Below, piece after piece: positions 1-7,696 of a DNA stretch of 64,000 bases (the stretch's first letter is position 1; every line of letters begins with the position of its first letter). Position numbers and translations under genes: made by a program. Under the pieces are notes generated by a model. The model ran no database searches, had not been told where the DNA came from, and saw nothing but the letters and a program-made list of their open reading frames with translations. The stretch lies in NCBI GenBank assembly GCA_028718185.1, contig JAQUMH010000001.1, positions 281,186-345,185 on the forward strand. Direction: 5' to 3'. The stretch comes from Elusimicrobiota bacterium (GTDB lineage: Bacteria; Elusimicrobiota; UBA8919).

Positions 1-315
1 TCCCGGTTCGGCGAAAAAGAACTTAAAAAAATAGATGGATTCATAGATAACATAACAGAAGAAGGCCGTAAATTTTGTTCCCGTTGTAAATATTGTTTGC
101 CATGCCCTAAAGGGATTGACATTCCTCAGATTATGAATATTATTTTTGATTACAGGTACTGGGGGTTCAAGAAACTCTCACAAAAACGTTACAAGGATAT
201 GAAAGGTTCCAAAGCAGGTGCATGTTCAAAGTGCGGAAAATGCGAAAAAGCCTGCACTCAAAAATTAAGTATTATGTCCGAGATGACGTTTGCAGCAAAT
301 AAATTTGGGGAATAA
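1..315 (+). CDS. Aldo/keto reductase C-terminal end with 4Fe-4S domain (5' partial)
   Basis: The reading frame is open from the first base of the window, so only the last 104 residues are present. The visible part has a CSRCKYCLPCP cluster and a second CSKCGKCEKAC cluster, the pattern of the ferredoxin-like tail found on a subfamily of aldo/keto reductases. The NAD(P)H-binding TIM barrel would lie upstream of the window. By family knowledge this is a cytoplasmic oxidoreductase of unknown substrate. It is the only clear plus-strand gene here and converges on the metallophosphoesterase gene, whose stop lies 25 bases away. Confidence 0.75.
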   Translation, partial: SRFGEKELKKIDGFIDNITEEGRKFCSRCKYCLPCPKGIDIPQIMNIIFDYRYWGFKKLSQKRYKDMKGSKAGACSKCGKCEKACTQKLSIMSEMTFAANKFGE

Positions 316-340
316 AAAACGCGGTCGGTTTGTAAATTTT

Positions 341-1456
341 TTAGTTTAACTTTTTATTTTTATTGTGTAATTTTATCCGAAGAATCTCGCCGGGTCGCCA
401 AAGTCTCATTCTTGGACCCCATGTTCCGGTGCCCCTGCATACAATAACCGTCATACCATTTACCTCATACCTGCCGCCAAGCAATGGATATCTTGTCTTA
501 ACTAAATATCCGAACGGCCAAATCTGTCCGTCGTGTGTATGACCGCAGAGCATTAAACCTGCACCGGCACCTGCTGCTTTCTCTGTAAACCAAGGTGTAT
601 GTGAAAGCAATATTACGGCACCTTTAGGTTTTTTGTCAAGTGCTTTTGATATGTAATCTACTTTTTCATTCAAGCGACGCCCTGCTGTAAAATCATCTAC
701 ACCAGCTAAAACAAGACCTGGCTTAATTTCCACCCATCTGTTATGGAGTACCTGTAATCCCGATTCTTTCATCCAGATATTTCCACTGTTTTCATTGCGG
801 TGGGACTCATGATTACCTAAAACCGCCCATACACCGTAAGGAGCAGATAATTTATGCAATATCGGAGTAAATACATCTTGTGACCTGCCATGCCCTTCTG
901 TAATATCACCAAGTAAAACAATCATATCAGGTTTTTCCGCTTCAACCTGTTTAATACGCTCATTTAACCAACTTTCGCCTAAAAGTGAGCCAAGGTGCAA
1001 ATCGGACATTGCAACAATTACAGTACCATCCATTTTAGCGGGAAGCCCGGCCAAAGATACTTCATAATTTTGTACAATTGGAGGACGCATACCCTGAATA
1101 AATGCTATTAAAGAAAGTGCTATTCCTGCTAAGAGTGAAAAACCACGTATTGCAGGCGCTAAACCCGGTAAAATATAACCGAATACCGTAACAACATCAA
1201 CTGCAAGAAGACACACGAATATAAGGAATATTGACGCCATCCAATCCATACCGGCGAATTCAAGAACGCGCGCAAAACTGCCACCGTTTCCGTGCCCGAT
1301 TATATTGCCAACTACAAATATCACCCAAAGTGAAACCATTGTAAAAATAAATATTTTTCTTTGCACATGGCGTTTTAAAAACGGCACTGATAAAACCCGA
1401 CAAAATACATAAATATGAATTATCGTGACTATAACAATAAGAATTGTTCCAAACAT
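341..1456 (-). CDS. Membrane-anchored metallophosphoesterase (YaeI/YkuE-like)
   Basis: A 371-residue protein. About 125 N-terminal residues form four hydrophobic helices, followed by a calcineurin-like phosphoesterase domain. The metal-binding motifs are all present in order: SDLHLG, LLGDITEG, LGNHES, LLSHTPW and GHTHDGQ. It probably hydrolyses a phosphodiester or phosphomonoester at the membrane; relatives include phosphodiesterases acting on lipid substrates such as UDP-diacylglucosamine, but the substrate cannot be read from sequence. No strong ribosome-binding site precedes the ATG. It is monocistronic, with a terminator-like hairpin separating it from the next gene upstream. Confidence 0.85.
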   Translation of the reverse strand: MFGTILIVIVTIIHIYVFCRVLSVPFLKRHVQRKIFIFTMVSLWVIFVVGNIIGHGNGGSFARVLEFAGMDWMASIFLIFVCLLAVDVVTVFGYILPGLAPAIRGFSLLAGIALSLIAFIQGMRPPIVQNYEVSLAGLPAKMDGTVIVAMSDLHLGSLLGESWLNERIKQVEAEKPDMIVLLGDITEGHGRSQDVFTPILHKLSAPYGVWAVLGNHESHRNENSGNIWMKESGLQVLHNRWVEIKPGLVLAGVDDFTAGRRLNEKVDYISKALDKKPKGAVILLSHTPWFTEKAAGAGAGLMLCGHTHDGQIWPFGYLVKTRYPLLGGRYEVNGMTVIVCRGTGTWGPRMRLWRPGEILRIKLHNKNKKLN

Positions 1457-1508
1457 AGTTTTTATTATTAGTTAACTATTCTGTCTGATTTTATAGAAGT
1501 GTATAACT

Positions 1509-1541
1509 AAAAGGCAAAGAATTTTAAATTCTTCGCCTTTT
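1509..1541 (-). terminator. Rho-independent terminator after the small lipoprotein gene
   Basis: An inverted repeat with arms AAAGGCGAAGAATT and AATTCTTTGCCTTT in minus orientation, with a very short loop. The 3' arm itself ends in TTTT. It lies 26 bases beyond the lipoprotein stop codon. Confidence 0.65.
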
Positions 1542-1566
1542 ATAATAAATCTAAAAATACAATAAC

Positions 1567-1785
1567 CTACTTGCCTGGTGTTGCCGGTGCAGGTGTTGCT
1601 GCTGGTGCCGGTGTAACTGCAGGTGTTGCTGCCGGAGCCGGTACTGCTGGTGTCGTTACAGGTGCAGGCGCAACTGCTGATTTTGCTGGTGCTGCCGGAG
1701 TTACTATCGTTTTTGATGTTTTATTTGTCGCACAAGACACAAAAATAAACGATATCGCAAACATCACTAATATCATCTTTTTCAT
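1567..1785 (-). CDS. Small Ala/Pro/Thr-rich putative lipoprotein
   Basis: A 72-residue protein. A lysine-led hydrophobic signal sequence ends in FVSC, an acceptable lipobox although phenylalanine at -3 is uncommon, so Cys18 would be the lipidated residue. The rest is a low-complexity region of PA, TPA and PAP units, which is likely extended and unstructured. I chose the ATG at 1785 because GGGGGTGAT, a near-perfect Shine-Dalgarno sequence, lies 7 bases upstream; starts at 1794 and 1797 fall inside that site. Function unknown; a periplasmic spacer or envelope-stress protein is possible. Confidence 0.6.
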   Translation of the reverse strand: MKKMILVMFAISFIFVSCATNKTSKTIVTPAAPAKSAVAPAPVTTPAVPAPAATPAVTPAPAATPAPATPGK

Positions 1786-1880
1786 ATTACTCATCACCCC
1801 CTAGTAATTTCATCAACCTTACTGAAATATTTTACATAATAATCTAAGAAAATCAATAAAATATCTTCTGTTGCAAAACA

Positions 1881-2438
1881 CTACTTTCCGTAAAGTTCCT
1901 GTAATTGCTTGACAGTCGGCATCTCAGTATAAAATTCTCCTTGTGGTCCGAGGTAACCACCATCTTGCTTTTTCAATGTAACGGCATTATAGCCTTTAGT
2001 AGAGTTAGGAATGTTTATTGTAACTATTTCTCCGGGCGATGTCAGGGTCTGTGTACTGGCATACACTGATGAATCCGTATGTCTAATCGGGGGCGGCGTT
2101 ACAACAGAATATCCGGAAGGGCAACTATTATAGTAGGTATCTTCACAATAATAATAAGGAACACCTTCATAAATTACAGTTCTATGTCCCGGAGGCAATA
2201 CAGTGACCATTGCTCCAACAGGAGGATGAACAACAGTGAACCCAAACCCTAAAAAACCGGGTCTATAAAATCTACCTTCGTGATAATGATATCTTCTACC
2301 TTCCCTTTCAACAATTTCGTGGTGCGGTGGAAGAGATTTAACCCAGCCCAAAAGCGGAACAATATCAAAAATCATAATAATTATTAAACAACTAATCATA
2401 ATCATTATAAATTTATCTGTGAAAGTTTTTTTCCTCAT
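1881..2438 (-). CDS. DUF6515-like membrane-anchored protein
   Basis: A 185-residue protein with an N-terminal transmembrane helix (about residues 8-30). It then has a histidine/tyrosine/proline-rich region with repeated GxxYxYxxGxFYxPxxxGF and VVxPPxGAxVxxLPxGH units, typical of DUF6515 and related glycine-zipper-like envelope proteins. The function of the family is unknown. The start at 2438 is set by AGGAGG five bases upstream; the open frame extends 25 codons further up but has no ribosome-binding site there. The next gene upstream is the AI-2E family protein. Confidence 0.7.
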   Translation of the reverse strand: MRKKTFTDKFIMIMISCLIIIMIFDIVPLLGWVKSLPPHHEIVEREGRRYHYHEGRFYRPGFLGFGFTVVHPPVGAMVTVLPPGHRTVIYEGVPYYYCEDTYYNSCPSGYSVVTPPPIRHTDSSVYASTQTLTSPGEIVTINIPNSTKGYNAVTLKKQDGGYLGPQGEFYTEMPTVKQLQELYGK

Positions 2439-2540
2439 TTTTCCTCCTGACAATTCTGCATTCTGTTCTGAATTCAGAATTTGATTAACCCGGTATAAAA
2501 CCGGAAATACCAAAAAACTTTATTGGGAACCATATCTTGC

Positions 2541-3581
2541 TTATATACCGGAACGAACATCGGAGATAGGCCATATCTTGACAAGAGCAATAAGAAGAGC
2601 AACCAGTACCGGTCCGATAAAAACACCCAATATACCGATTATCTTTATCCCGCCTAACACAGCAACAAGTCCAAGTAAAGGATGCATTGCTGTTCTCCCG
2701 TGAAGAATAAGAATTCGTACCATATGTTCAAGTGCACCTGTTATTAAACCTCCTATAATCATAAATATCATTTTAATCATTGAACCCTTTAGATAAAGAT
2801 ACACAATACCTATCAGCCAGACCGGCACCGCTCCCACGAAAGGAATCCAAGCGAGTATAAACGTAGTTCCCCCTGCTACAAAAACTCCGGGTACTTCCAT
2901 AATAAAAAACATTAATGAAAGTAAAACAGCATCGCTGGTGGATGATGCAAGACTTGCCCATATAGATGAAACCGCAGTATCCTTAAATGACTTGACAAGA
3001 TTATTCTGCACCTGCTTATCAAGAATACCCAGATTAAAAACAAACTTCAAAAACCGCTCACCATCAAGTAACGCGAAGAAGCAGGAAATCACAGACAGTA
3101 CAATCTGCAGAAGAAATATCGGAATATTTTTAGCAAGCTTTAAAATACTTAATTCGACATACTCTAAAGCAGCCAGAATTCCACTATTAATCTTCGTGTT
3201 AGCAGATCCTGTTTCACAAATTGCAGTCTTGACCACCTGCCATCTATTAAGTGAATTAGTTATTATTGAAGGTGAAAAGTCTCTTAGACCGGATATATTG
3301 TGCATTATGGAAACCCCTTGCCTTATTGCCATAATTGAAAAACCGACAATTGGTCCGATAAACAGCACAAGTATAGAAATAGTTACTACTGCTGAGGCAA
3401 GATGAGGCTTCCATTTTTTTAAAATCAACCACTTATAAACCGGATAGAAAAGCATTGCCAGCATTCCGCCAAAAAATATACTAAGGAGAAAAGATCCTAT
3501 CATCCATAAAACAAGTATAAGAAATATACAGAGTATCACCAAATAAGTTATGAAATGTACCCTATTAGTTTTCTCTTCCAT
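2541..3581 (-). CDS. AI-2E family transporter (PerM/DUF20 type)
   Basis: A 346-residue integral membrane protein with the AI-2E/PerM layout: two N-terminal helix pairs, a soluble middle segment (about residues 95-150), then four or more C-terminal helices. The C-terminal region keeps family features (WIPFVGAVPVW, GPVLVALL). Family members have been linked to autoinducer-2 export, Na+/H+ antiport and permease functions, so the substrate is undetermined. A second, divergent member lies at 22295-23299. Confidence 0.85.
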   Translation of the reverse strand: MEEKTNRVHFITYLVILCIFLILVLWMIGSFLLSIFFGGMLAMLFYPVYKWLILKKWKPHLASAVVTISILVLFIGPIVGFSIMAIRQGVSIMHNISGLRDFSPSIITNSLNRWQVVKTAICETGSANTKINSGILAALEYVELSILKLAKNIPIFLLQIVLSVISCFFALLDGERFLKFVFNLGILDKQVQNNLVKSFKDTAVSSIWASLASSTSDAVLLSLMFFIMEVPGVFVAGGTTFILAWIPFVGAVPVWLIGIVYLYLKGSMIKMIFMIIGGLITGALEHMVRILILHGRTAMHPLLGLVAVLGGIKIIGILGVFIGPVLVALLIALVKIWPISDVRSGI

Positions 3582-3652
3582 ATATAATAATTTCTTTAAC
3601 CAGATTTAAACAAAAAGGCATAATAAAGAATCTATTGTTCTTTAAAATACAT

Positions 3653-3949
3653 TTATTTTTTGCGGCGAAGTGAAGCCAGAAGAGCACCAGCAAGGACTCC
3701 GATACCGGTAGCTATCGCCAGAGCTCTTGCAGGATTTTCCTGAGCATAGCTGACAGCTTTTTTTTCTTCTTCTTTAACTTTTTTCTTCAGCTGGCCGATT
3801 TTCGCCATGATTTTTTTCTGATTTTTTTCGTCCTTTATCCAGCGTTCTGCTTGTACTATTTTCTTACGACCCTGTTCGATTTTCTTTTTAATCTCGCTCT
3901 TGAGTTTTGCCCCGCGTACTTTATCCTGAACCTTTTTTTTACTATTCAT
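3653..3949 (-). CDS. DUF883 (ElaB/YqjD-like) small membrane-anchored protein
   Basis: A 98-residue lysine-rich protein. Residues 1-65 are predicted to be a long amphipathic, coiled-coil-like helix. The C-terminus (YAQENPARALAIATGIGVL) matches the DUF883 tail, in which an ENP motif precedes a glycine-rich transmembrane helix ending in RRKK. E. coli YqjD and ElaB are inner-membrane proteins reported to bind stationary-phase ribosomes; whether this protein does the same is inference. Its start overlaps the 3' end of the preceding YqjE-like gene by 8 bases, so the two are co-translated. Confidence 0.75.
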   Translation of the reverse strand: MNSKKKVQDKVRGAKLKSEIKKKIEQGRKKIVQAERWIKDEKNQKKIMAKIGQLKKKVKEEEKKAVSYAQENPARALAIATGIGVLAGALLASLRRKK

Positions 3950-4295
3950 GTTTCCTCCCTTTATTTTTTCCAGATTGAATCACTAACATGGAAACCAACA
4001 AAACAAACAACCCCCCTGCAGTAAAAACAACTCCGCGGGGTATACCGGTAAAATCGACCATCATTAGAAAAATCCCAAGTATTATAAAAATTATACCGGC
4101 GAACATAGTGAAATAAATTACCATCAATACCAGCATCCGTCTCTGCATTTTTTCTACACGGTTTTCTAAAACATCAACTAAATATTCCAAGAGAGGACGG
4201 GTCCCGGTTAAGATTTTAATAATTTCTTTTAATAATGCTGCTAAAGTTGAAACAACAGTCCGTTGTTCCGCGTGCCCCGATTGAGTTTTATCCAT
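3942..4295 (-). CDS. Phage holin-family 3-6 / YqjE-like membrane protein
   Basis: A 117-residue protein. A cytoplasmic amphipathic N-terminal helix (about residues 15-55) is followed by two closely spaced transmembrane helices and a basic tail, the layout of YqjE/putative Actinobacteriota Holin-X. It pairs with the overlapping DUF883 gene, the same yqjD-yqjE partnership seen in enterobacteria. No phage genes are nearby, so a lysis role is unlikely; an envelope role is inferred. Confidence 0.7.
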   Translation of the reverse strand: MDKTQSGHAEQRTVVSTLAALLKEIIKILTGTRPLLEYLVDVLENRVEKMQRRMLVLMVIYFTMFAGIIFIILGIFLMMVDFTGIPRGVVFTAGGLFVLLVSMLVIQSGKNKGRKHE

Positions 4296-4471
4296 TTTTC
4301 AGTTCCTCCATATGAAATATTTTCTGCTATTAGTATACACACCAATAATTAAAATAACGTTAATACGAGATTAAAATATTCTAATTTTCCACCTATATAA
4401 TATTATCTAAAATAATACTATTTTCAGCTATTAAAAAATCAGGAATATTCTTTTTTCCTGTTTCGTTTTTG

Positions 4472-4876
4472 CTATATCTTACTTTTCTCAAGCATTTTTT
4501 TTAGCGGTTTCCAATAATAGTCAATCCATCCTTGCTTTATTTCGTTATATTCTTTAGACGGTATACCCTCATGAATAAAGTTAAGTTTTGTGCCTGTTTT
4601 TATTCTCGCTAATTTAAAAGTTATTTTGGAATAATACTCATCGTCATCCCAATCGCTTGCATGCCAGCTTTGTACAATCTTTTTATCCGGTACTAATTCA
4701 AGATTTACTCCGTTAATATAATCTCCGAAAGCAGTAAATCTTCCACCAACTTTCCGGCTAATCACGGCCGTATCACCAGTAAATGCCGAATGTTTCTTTG
4801 AATCCATAATTGCCTCGTAAATTTCATTAGGTGTTGCTTTGATTACTACAATCTGCTTAAGATTTTTTGTTTTCAT
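4472..4876 (-). CDS. SRPBCC / AHSA1-type domain protein
   Basis: A 134-residue single-domain protein. The N-terminal VVIKATPNEIYEAIMDS segment, the central GGRFTAFGDYINGVNLEL and the C-terminal GWIDYYWKPLKKMLE helix follow the START-like fold of the activator-of-Hsp90-ATPase homologue 1 family. Such proteins bind hydrophobic ligands or partners; no catalytic residues are recognisable. It is preceded by an SD-poor start and sits downstream of the kinase gene at 4908 with a 31-base gap, so it may be its co-transcribed last gene. Confidence 0.75.
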   Translation of the reverse strand: MKTKNLKQIVVIKATPNEIYEAIMDSKKHSAFTGDTAVISRKVGGRFTAFGDYINGVNLELVPDKKIVQSWHASDWDDDEYYSKITFKLARIKTGTKLNFIHEGIPSKEYNEIKQGWIDYYWKPLKKMLEKSKI

Positions 4877-4907
4877 ATATAATCCTTACAACTTTACCTG
4901 CCTATCA

Positions 4908-6131
4908 TCAAATACTGCCGCTGTTTTTAATTAAATGTTGTGTTCCTGTAATTTCGGACCGGTTTTGAACCGGTAAAATCACCTTTATAGTAGTACCCTT
5001 ACCTATAATACTATTAACTTCTATTTCGGCTTTGTGTATATCAGCTATTCTTTTTGCTATCGCAAGCCCGAGCCCCGTACCGTTTTCATGTTTTTTTACG
5101 GCATTATTGGACCTGAAATATTCATTAAATATTTTTGGAATATTCTGTTCCGGTATCCCAATACCCATGTCGGTGATTGCAATCGAAATCCGGTCATCTT
5201 CTCTGTCTTCTATGGCAATATCAATCGTAGTATTTTCTGAAGAATAGATTATCGCATTGTCCAATATATTTGAAAGCATTATAACAATTTGTTCCTGGTT
5301 GCATACAATAATATCATCTTTTGCGGTATTCCGGCAATTGAGAGTTATTTTTTTCTTTTCGGCCATAGCGGAGAAAAATTCAATTACCCTTCGTGCAATT
5401 TTTCCAAGTGAAATCTTATGCATTTTTACATTCTCTTCCACGTAGGAATTCAGATTCGCAAGTTCGAGCATATTTTTTATCGCCTGCGAAAGCATCTGGC
5501 AGCGGGTTTTAATTTTGATTATTATCTCGGTTGTCTGTTCCGGAAGTTTTCCCGTAAATCCCTGAAGAATCACATCAACATAACTTTGTATAGCAGCAAA
5601 AGGCGCCTTCAGCTGGTGAGTGGCTTGCAAAAGATATTTTGTCTTCATGTCATTGATTTCCTGCAATTTTTCATTGAGTTCTTCTATTTCATTTACCCGA
5701 TGCTGAAGTTCTTTGTTCGCCCATTCTATTTCTTCGGTCCTTTTGCGTATTTTTTCTTCGAGATTCATTTTATACTCTTCGAGCTCGTCTGTCACCTGTC
5801 GCTGAGTATCTATGAAATGGAATATGATTTTGCTTGATGCGGAGCTTATTATATTGACCGAAGTCAGCTTGTACATGTTAAGATACCTGAAGACTTTTTG
5901 CTGACCCGTTACTTCAAGAATCAAATCTAATTCAGGGTCGGAAAGGATAGTCATTACATCCGACCACAGACATGTTTTTATTCCATGTTCTTTAGAAAAT
6001 ATCATCCCTTCGGCATCAGGATTTGTGTCGCATACATATTTTACACTGATACCGGGTATCTTTATGAGGTCCTCTAGCAGGGCTTTGCCGCCTTTTCCCG
6101 CCCCGACAATTGCAATTCTTGCTATTGACAC
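4908..6131 (-). CDS. Soluble histidine kinase with N-terminal Rossmann (NAD-binding-like) domain
   Basis: A 407-residue protein with no transmembrane segment. Residues 1-108 form a dinucleotide-binding Rossmann-like domain with GAGKGG at 10-15 and an acidic residue at the end of the second strand (CDTNPDA), similar to the NAD-binding half of homoserine or aspartate dehydrogenases. A coiled coil (about 110-160) leads to HisKA with phosphoacceptor His172 (ATHQLKAP), then an HATPase domain with NILDNAI (N box), DMGIGIP (G1) and GTGLGLAIA (G2). Start is GTG at 6131 with GGAGG five bases upstream. It follows a stand-alone receiver gene with a 13-base gap, so the pair is a two-component system. Cytoplasmic redox or metabolite sensing is inferred. 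Confidence 0.85.
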   Translation of the reverse strand: MSIARIAIVGAGKGGKALLEDLIKIPGISVKYVCDTNPDAEGMIFSKEHGIKTCLWSDVMTILSDPELDLILEVTGQQKVFRYLNMYKLTSVNIISSASSKIIFHFIDTQRQVTDELEEYKMNLEEKIRKRTEEIEWANKELQHRVNEIEELNEKLQEINDMKTKYLLQATHQLKAPFAAIQSYVDVILQGFTGKLPEQTTEIIIKIKTRCQMLSQAIKNMLELANLNSYVEENVKMHKISLGKIARRVIEFFSAMAEKKKITLNCRNTAKDDIIVCNQEQIVIMLSNILDNAIIYSSENTTIDIAIEDREDDRISIAITDMGIGIPEQNIPKIFNEYFRSNNAVKKHENGTGLGLAIAKRIADIHKAEIEVNSIIGKGTTIKVILPVQNRSEITGTQHLIKNSGSI

Positions 6132-6144
6132 TAATCCTCCGTAA

Positions 6145-6543
6145 TTATTTATTGCTTATTATTTTGGCTACTTTTTTCAGCAGTTCTTCCGGTTGAATCG
6201 GTTTTTCTACAAACTCATCCACAGGCAGGTATGATTCATCCTTGTCCCTGTTTGAAAAGGTGAAACCATACATTCCCTTCGCGTTTATTGCAGACAGCAT
6301 TAGTATTGGAATATGTTTAGTCTGATTGTTATTTTTTAAAAGACGCGACATTTCGAAACCGGCATTATCATTTTCGGGAAATATCACATCAAGAATTATT
6401 AAATCCGGTTGAAATGATACTACATTTTCCACCAGATTTTCTTCGTCATTCTGAAATCCAACCTTATAACCTGCGCTCTTTAGAACTATAGACATGGAGT
6501 CAACAATATTCCGGTCGTCATCAACAATATAAATACTTTTCAC
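6145..6543 (-). CDS. Single-domain response regulator (CheY-like receiver)
   Basis: A 132-residue receiver with no output domain. The acidic pocket is DDD at 8-10, the phosphoacceptor is Asp52 (LIILDVIF), and the conserved lysine lies in VEKPIQPEELL. Start is GTG at 6543, preceded by GGGAGGG eight bases upstream. It is immediately upstream of the Rossmann-domain histidine kinase and is probably its partner. With no DNA-binding domain it must act through protein-protein contacts or a phosphorelay. Confidence 0.85.
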   Translation of the reverse strand: MKSIYIVDDDRNIVDSMSIVLKSAGYKVGFQNDEENLVENVVSFQPDLIILDVIFPENDNAGFEMSRLLKNNNQTKHIPILMLSAINAKGMYGFTFSNRDKDESYLPVDEFVEKPIQPEELLKKVAKIISNK

Positions 6544-6640
6544 AATTTAAACCCTCCCTGACCTGAGATTTAATGTTTAACAACATATTATAAAGTATTT
6601 TTACGGTTTTGTAAAGTATTTTTTTTAGATTGGCTTCAAT

Positions 6641-6667
6641 AAAAAAACCAACACTATATAGTCGGTT
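6641..6667 (-). terminator. Rho-independent terminator after the EFR1 gene
   Basis: In minus orientation AACCGAC pairs with GTTGGTT (one G-U pair) around an eight-base loop and is followed by a run of T. It lies 38 bases past the stop codon at 6705. Confidence 0.65.
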
Positions 6668-6704
6668 GCTAATACAAATAAATTCCTTCACCTAAAGTTA
6701 GAAT

Positions 6705-7484
6705 TTATTTCATTATTTCCTGCAATTTAATATCCGGGTGATGATATCTCGTCCTTTCAACTGTTCCTTCGCCGTACTGAATTGCTATTAAAGGGCACCA
6801 TTGAATGCACGCCATACATTGCTCACATTTATGTTTCCAAAAAGGTTTTCCATTTTCGATTGAAATGTTTTCTACAGGACACACTTTCTGACAAATACCG
6901 CATGAATTGCACGAATCCTGTACCCAGAATTTTTTGTCCATTTCATGAATATGCGGCATTGATATGGAATACACTATACCCGATAACACCAGATTGGTAA
7001 ATAAATTGTTTTTTTCTACTATCCCGCTTTCATTATTTTTTATTTTACTGATTATTTCAGCTATTTTTGTTTTTGCCTTCTCAAATAATTTAGCCTGTGC
7101 ATCCAAAGGTTTAGCACCGTAAAGCGGCACATAATTTCCGGGCATCTTAACTGAAAATGCAGCACTTAAAATTCCGCCGGCTTGTTCCACTAACTTTTTT
7201 AGCTGTACATTTGTTGCTCCCGGACTTCCACCGCAAGTAACAACTGAAAAAATATATTTTCCTTTCAGATTTTGATTCTTTTTTACAAAGTCCACAACAA
7301 TTGACGGTACACCCCACATATAAACCGGAAATACAAATCCAACCTTATCAGCATTAACGATTGTATTTTTCTTAATAGCGTCATGAATGGAAATTATTTC
7401 AGCGTCTCCAAGTCCTGAAGCAATTTCCTTTGCAACCTTAAGCGAATTTCCTGTCCCTGAAAAGTAATAAATCAATGTTTTCAT
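6705..7484 (-). CDS. EFR1 family flavodoxin-ferredoxin protein
   Basis: A 259-residue fusion. The N-terminal flavodoxin domain carries the FMN phosphate-binding loop YYFSGTGNS. The C-terminal region has two 4Fe-4S clusters, CNSCGICQKVCP and CEQCMACIQWCP. EFR1 (ethylammeline-named ferrodoxin fold) proteins are cytoplasmic electron carriers that probably couple FMN to iron-sulfur clusters; the redox partner is unknown. It is flanked by terminators and by the hairpin cluster at 7545, so it is monocistronic. Anaerobic electron transfer fits with the 4Fe-4S aldo/keto reductase and the complex I genes of the window. Confidence 0.85.
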   Translation of the reverse strand: MKTLIYYFSGTGNSLKVAKEIASGLGDAEIISIHDAIKKNTIVNADKVGFVFPVYMWGVPSIVVDFVKKNQNLKGKYIFSVVTCGGSPGATNVQLKKLVEQAGGILSAAFSVKMPGNYVPLYGAKPLDAQAKLFEKAKTKIAEIISKIKNNESGIVEKNNLFTNLVLSGIVYSISMPHIHEMDKKFWVQDSCNSCGICQKVCPVENISIENGKPFWKHKCEQCMACIQWCPLIAIQYGEGTVERTRYHHPDIKLQEIMK

Positions 7485-7544
7485 AATAACTCCTGTGATT
7501 TTTTTATCTATAAAAAATCAAGCCGTTTGTTTTATTTTACCCGC

Positions 7545-7678
7545 TTACGCAGAATGCCCCCGACGAAGTCGGGGGATGAATGCGTAAAGGGTATCCGCCA
7601 ACGCTTTGTGGCGGATGCTTCGGTGGATTTCGCCGAAGATGGAGCAGGTGCCACCGACTTTAGTCGGTGGGGCTCCAC
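7545..7678. repeat. Cluster of GC-rich nested palindromes
   Basis: Three or four consecutive hairpins in an otherwise AT-rich genome. The first is nested: an outer stem ACCC...TTACGCA with TGCGTAA..GGGT encloses CCCCCGAC-GAA-GTCGGGGG. Next is TCCGCC...GGCGGA, then a TCGG...CCGA hairpin. The last has an outer GGAGC/GCTCC stem enclosing CCACCGAC-TTTA-GTCGGTGG. Together they occupy most of the gap between the EFR1 gene and the histidine kinase stop. It looks like a REP/MITE-type element rather than a simple terminator. No open reading frame in it is convincing. Confidence 0.7.
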
Positions 7679-7696
7679 TATATTCAAATATATTTT

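Noticed and set aside
1571-1804. A 77-codon Gly/Ala/Val-rich plus-strand frame
   Set aside because: It is the mirror of the Ala/Pro-rich lipoprotein gene; low-complexity coding gives long open frames on both strands.
3942-4295. Prophage holin
   Set aside because: Although the domain is called a holin family, the partner is a DUF883 gene and no phage genes are near.
5418-5837. A 139-codon plus-strand frame opposite the Rossmann-domain kinase
   Set aside because: It is an antisense shadow, rich in Phe and Tyr, with no motif or start signal.
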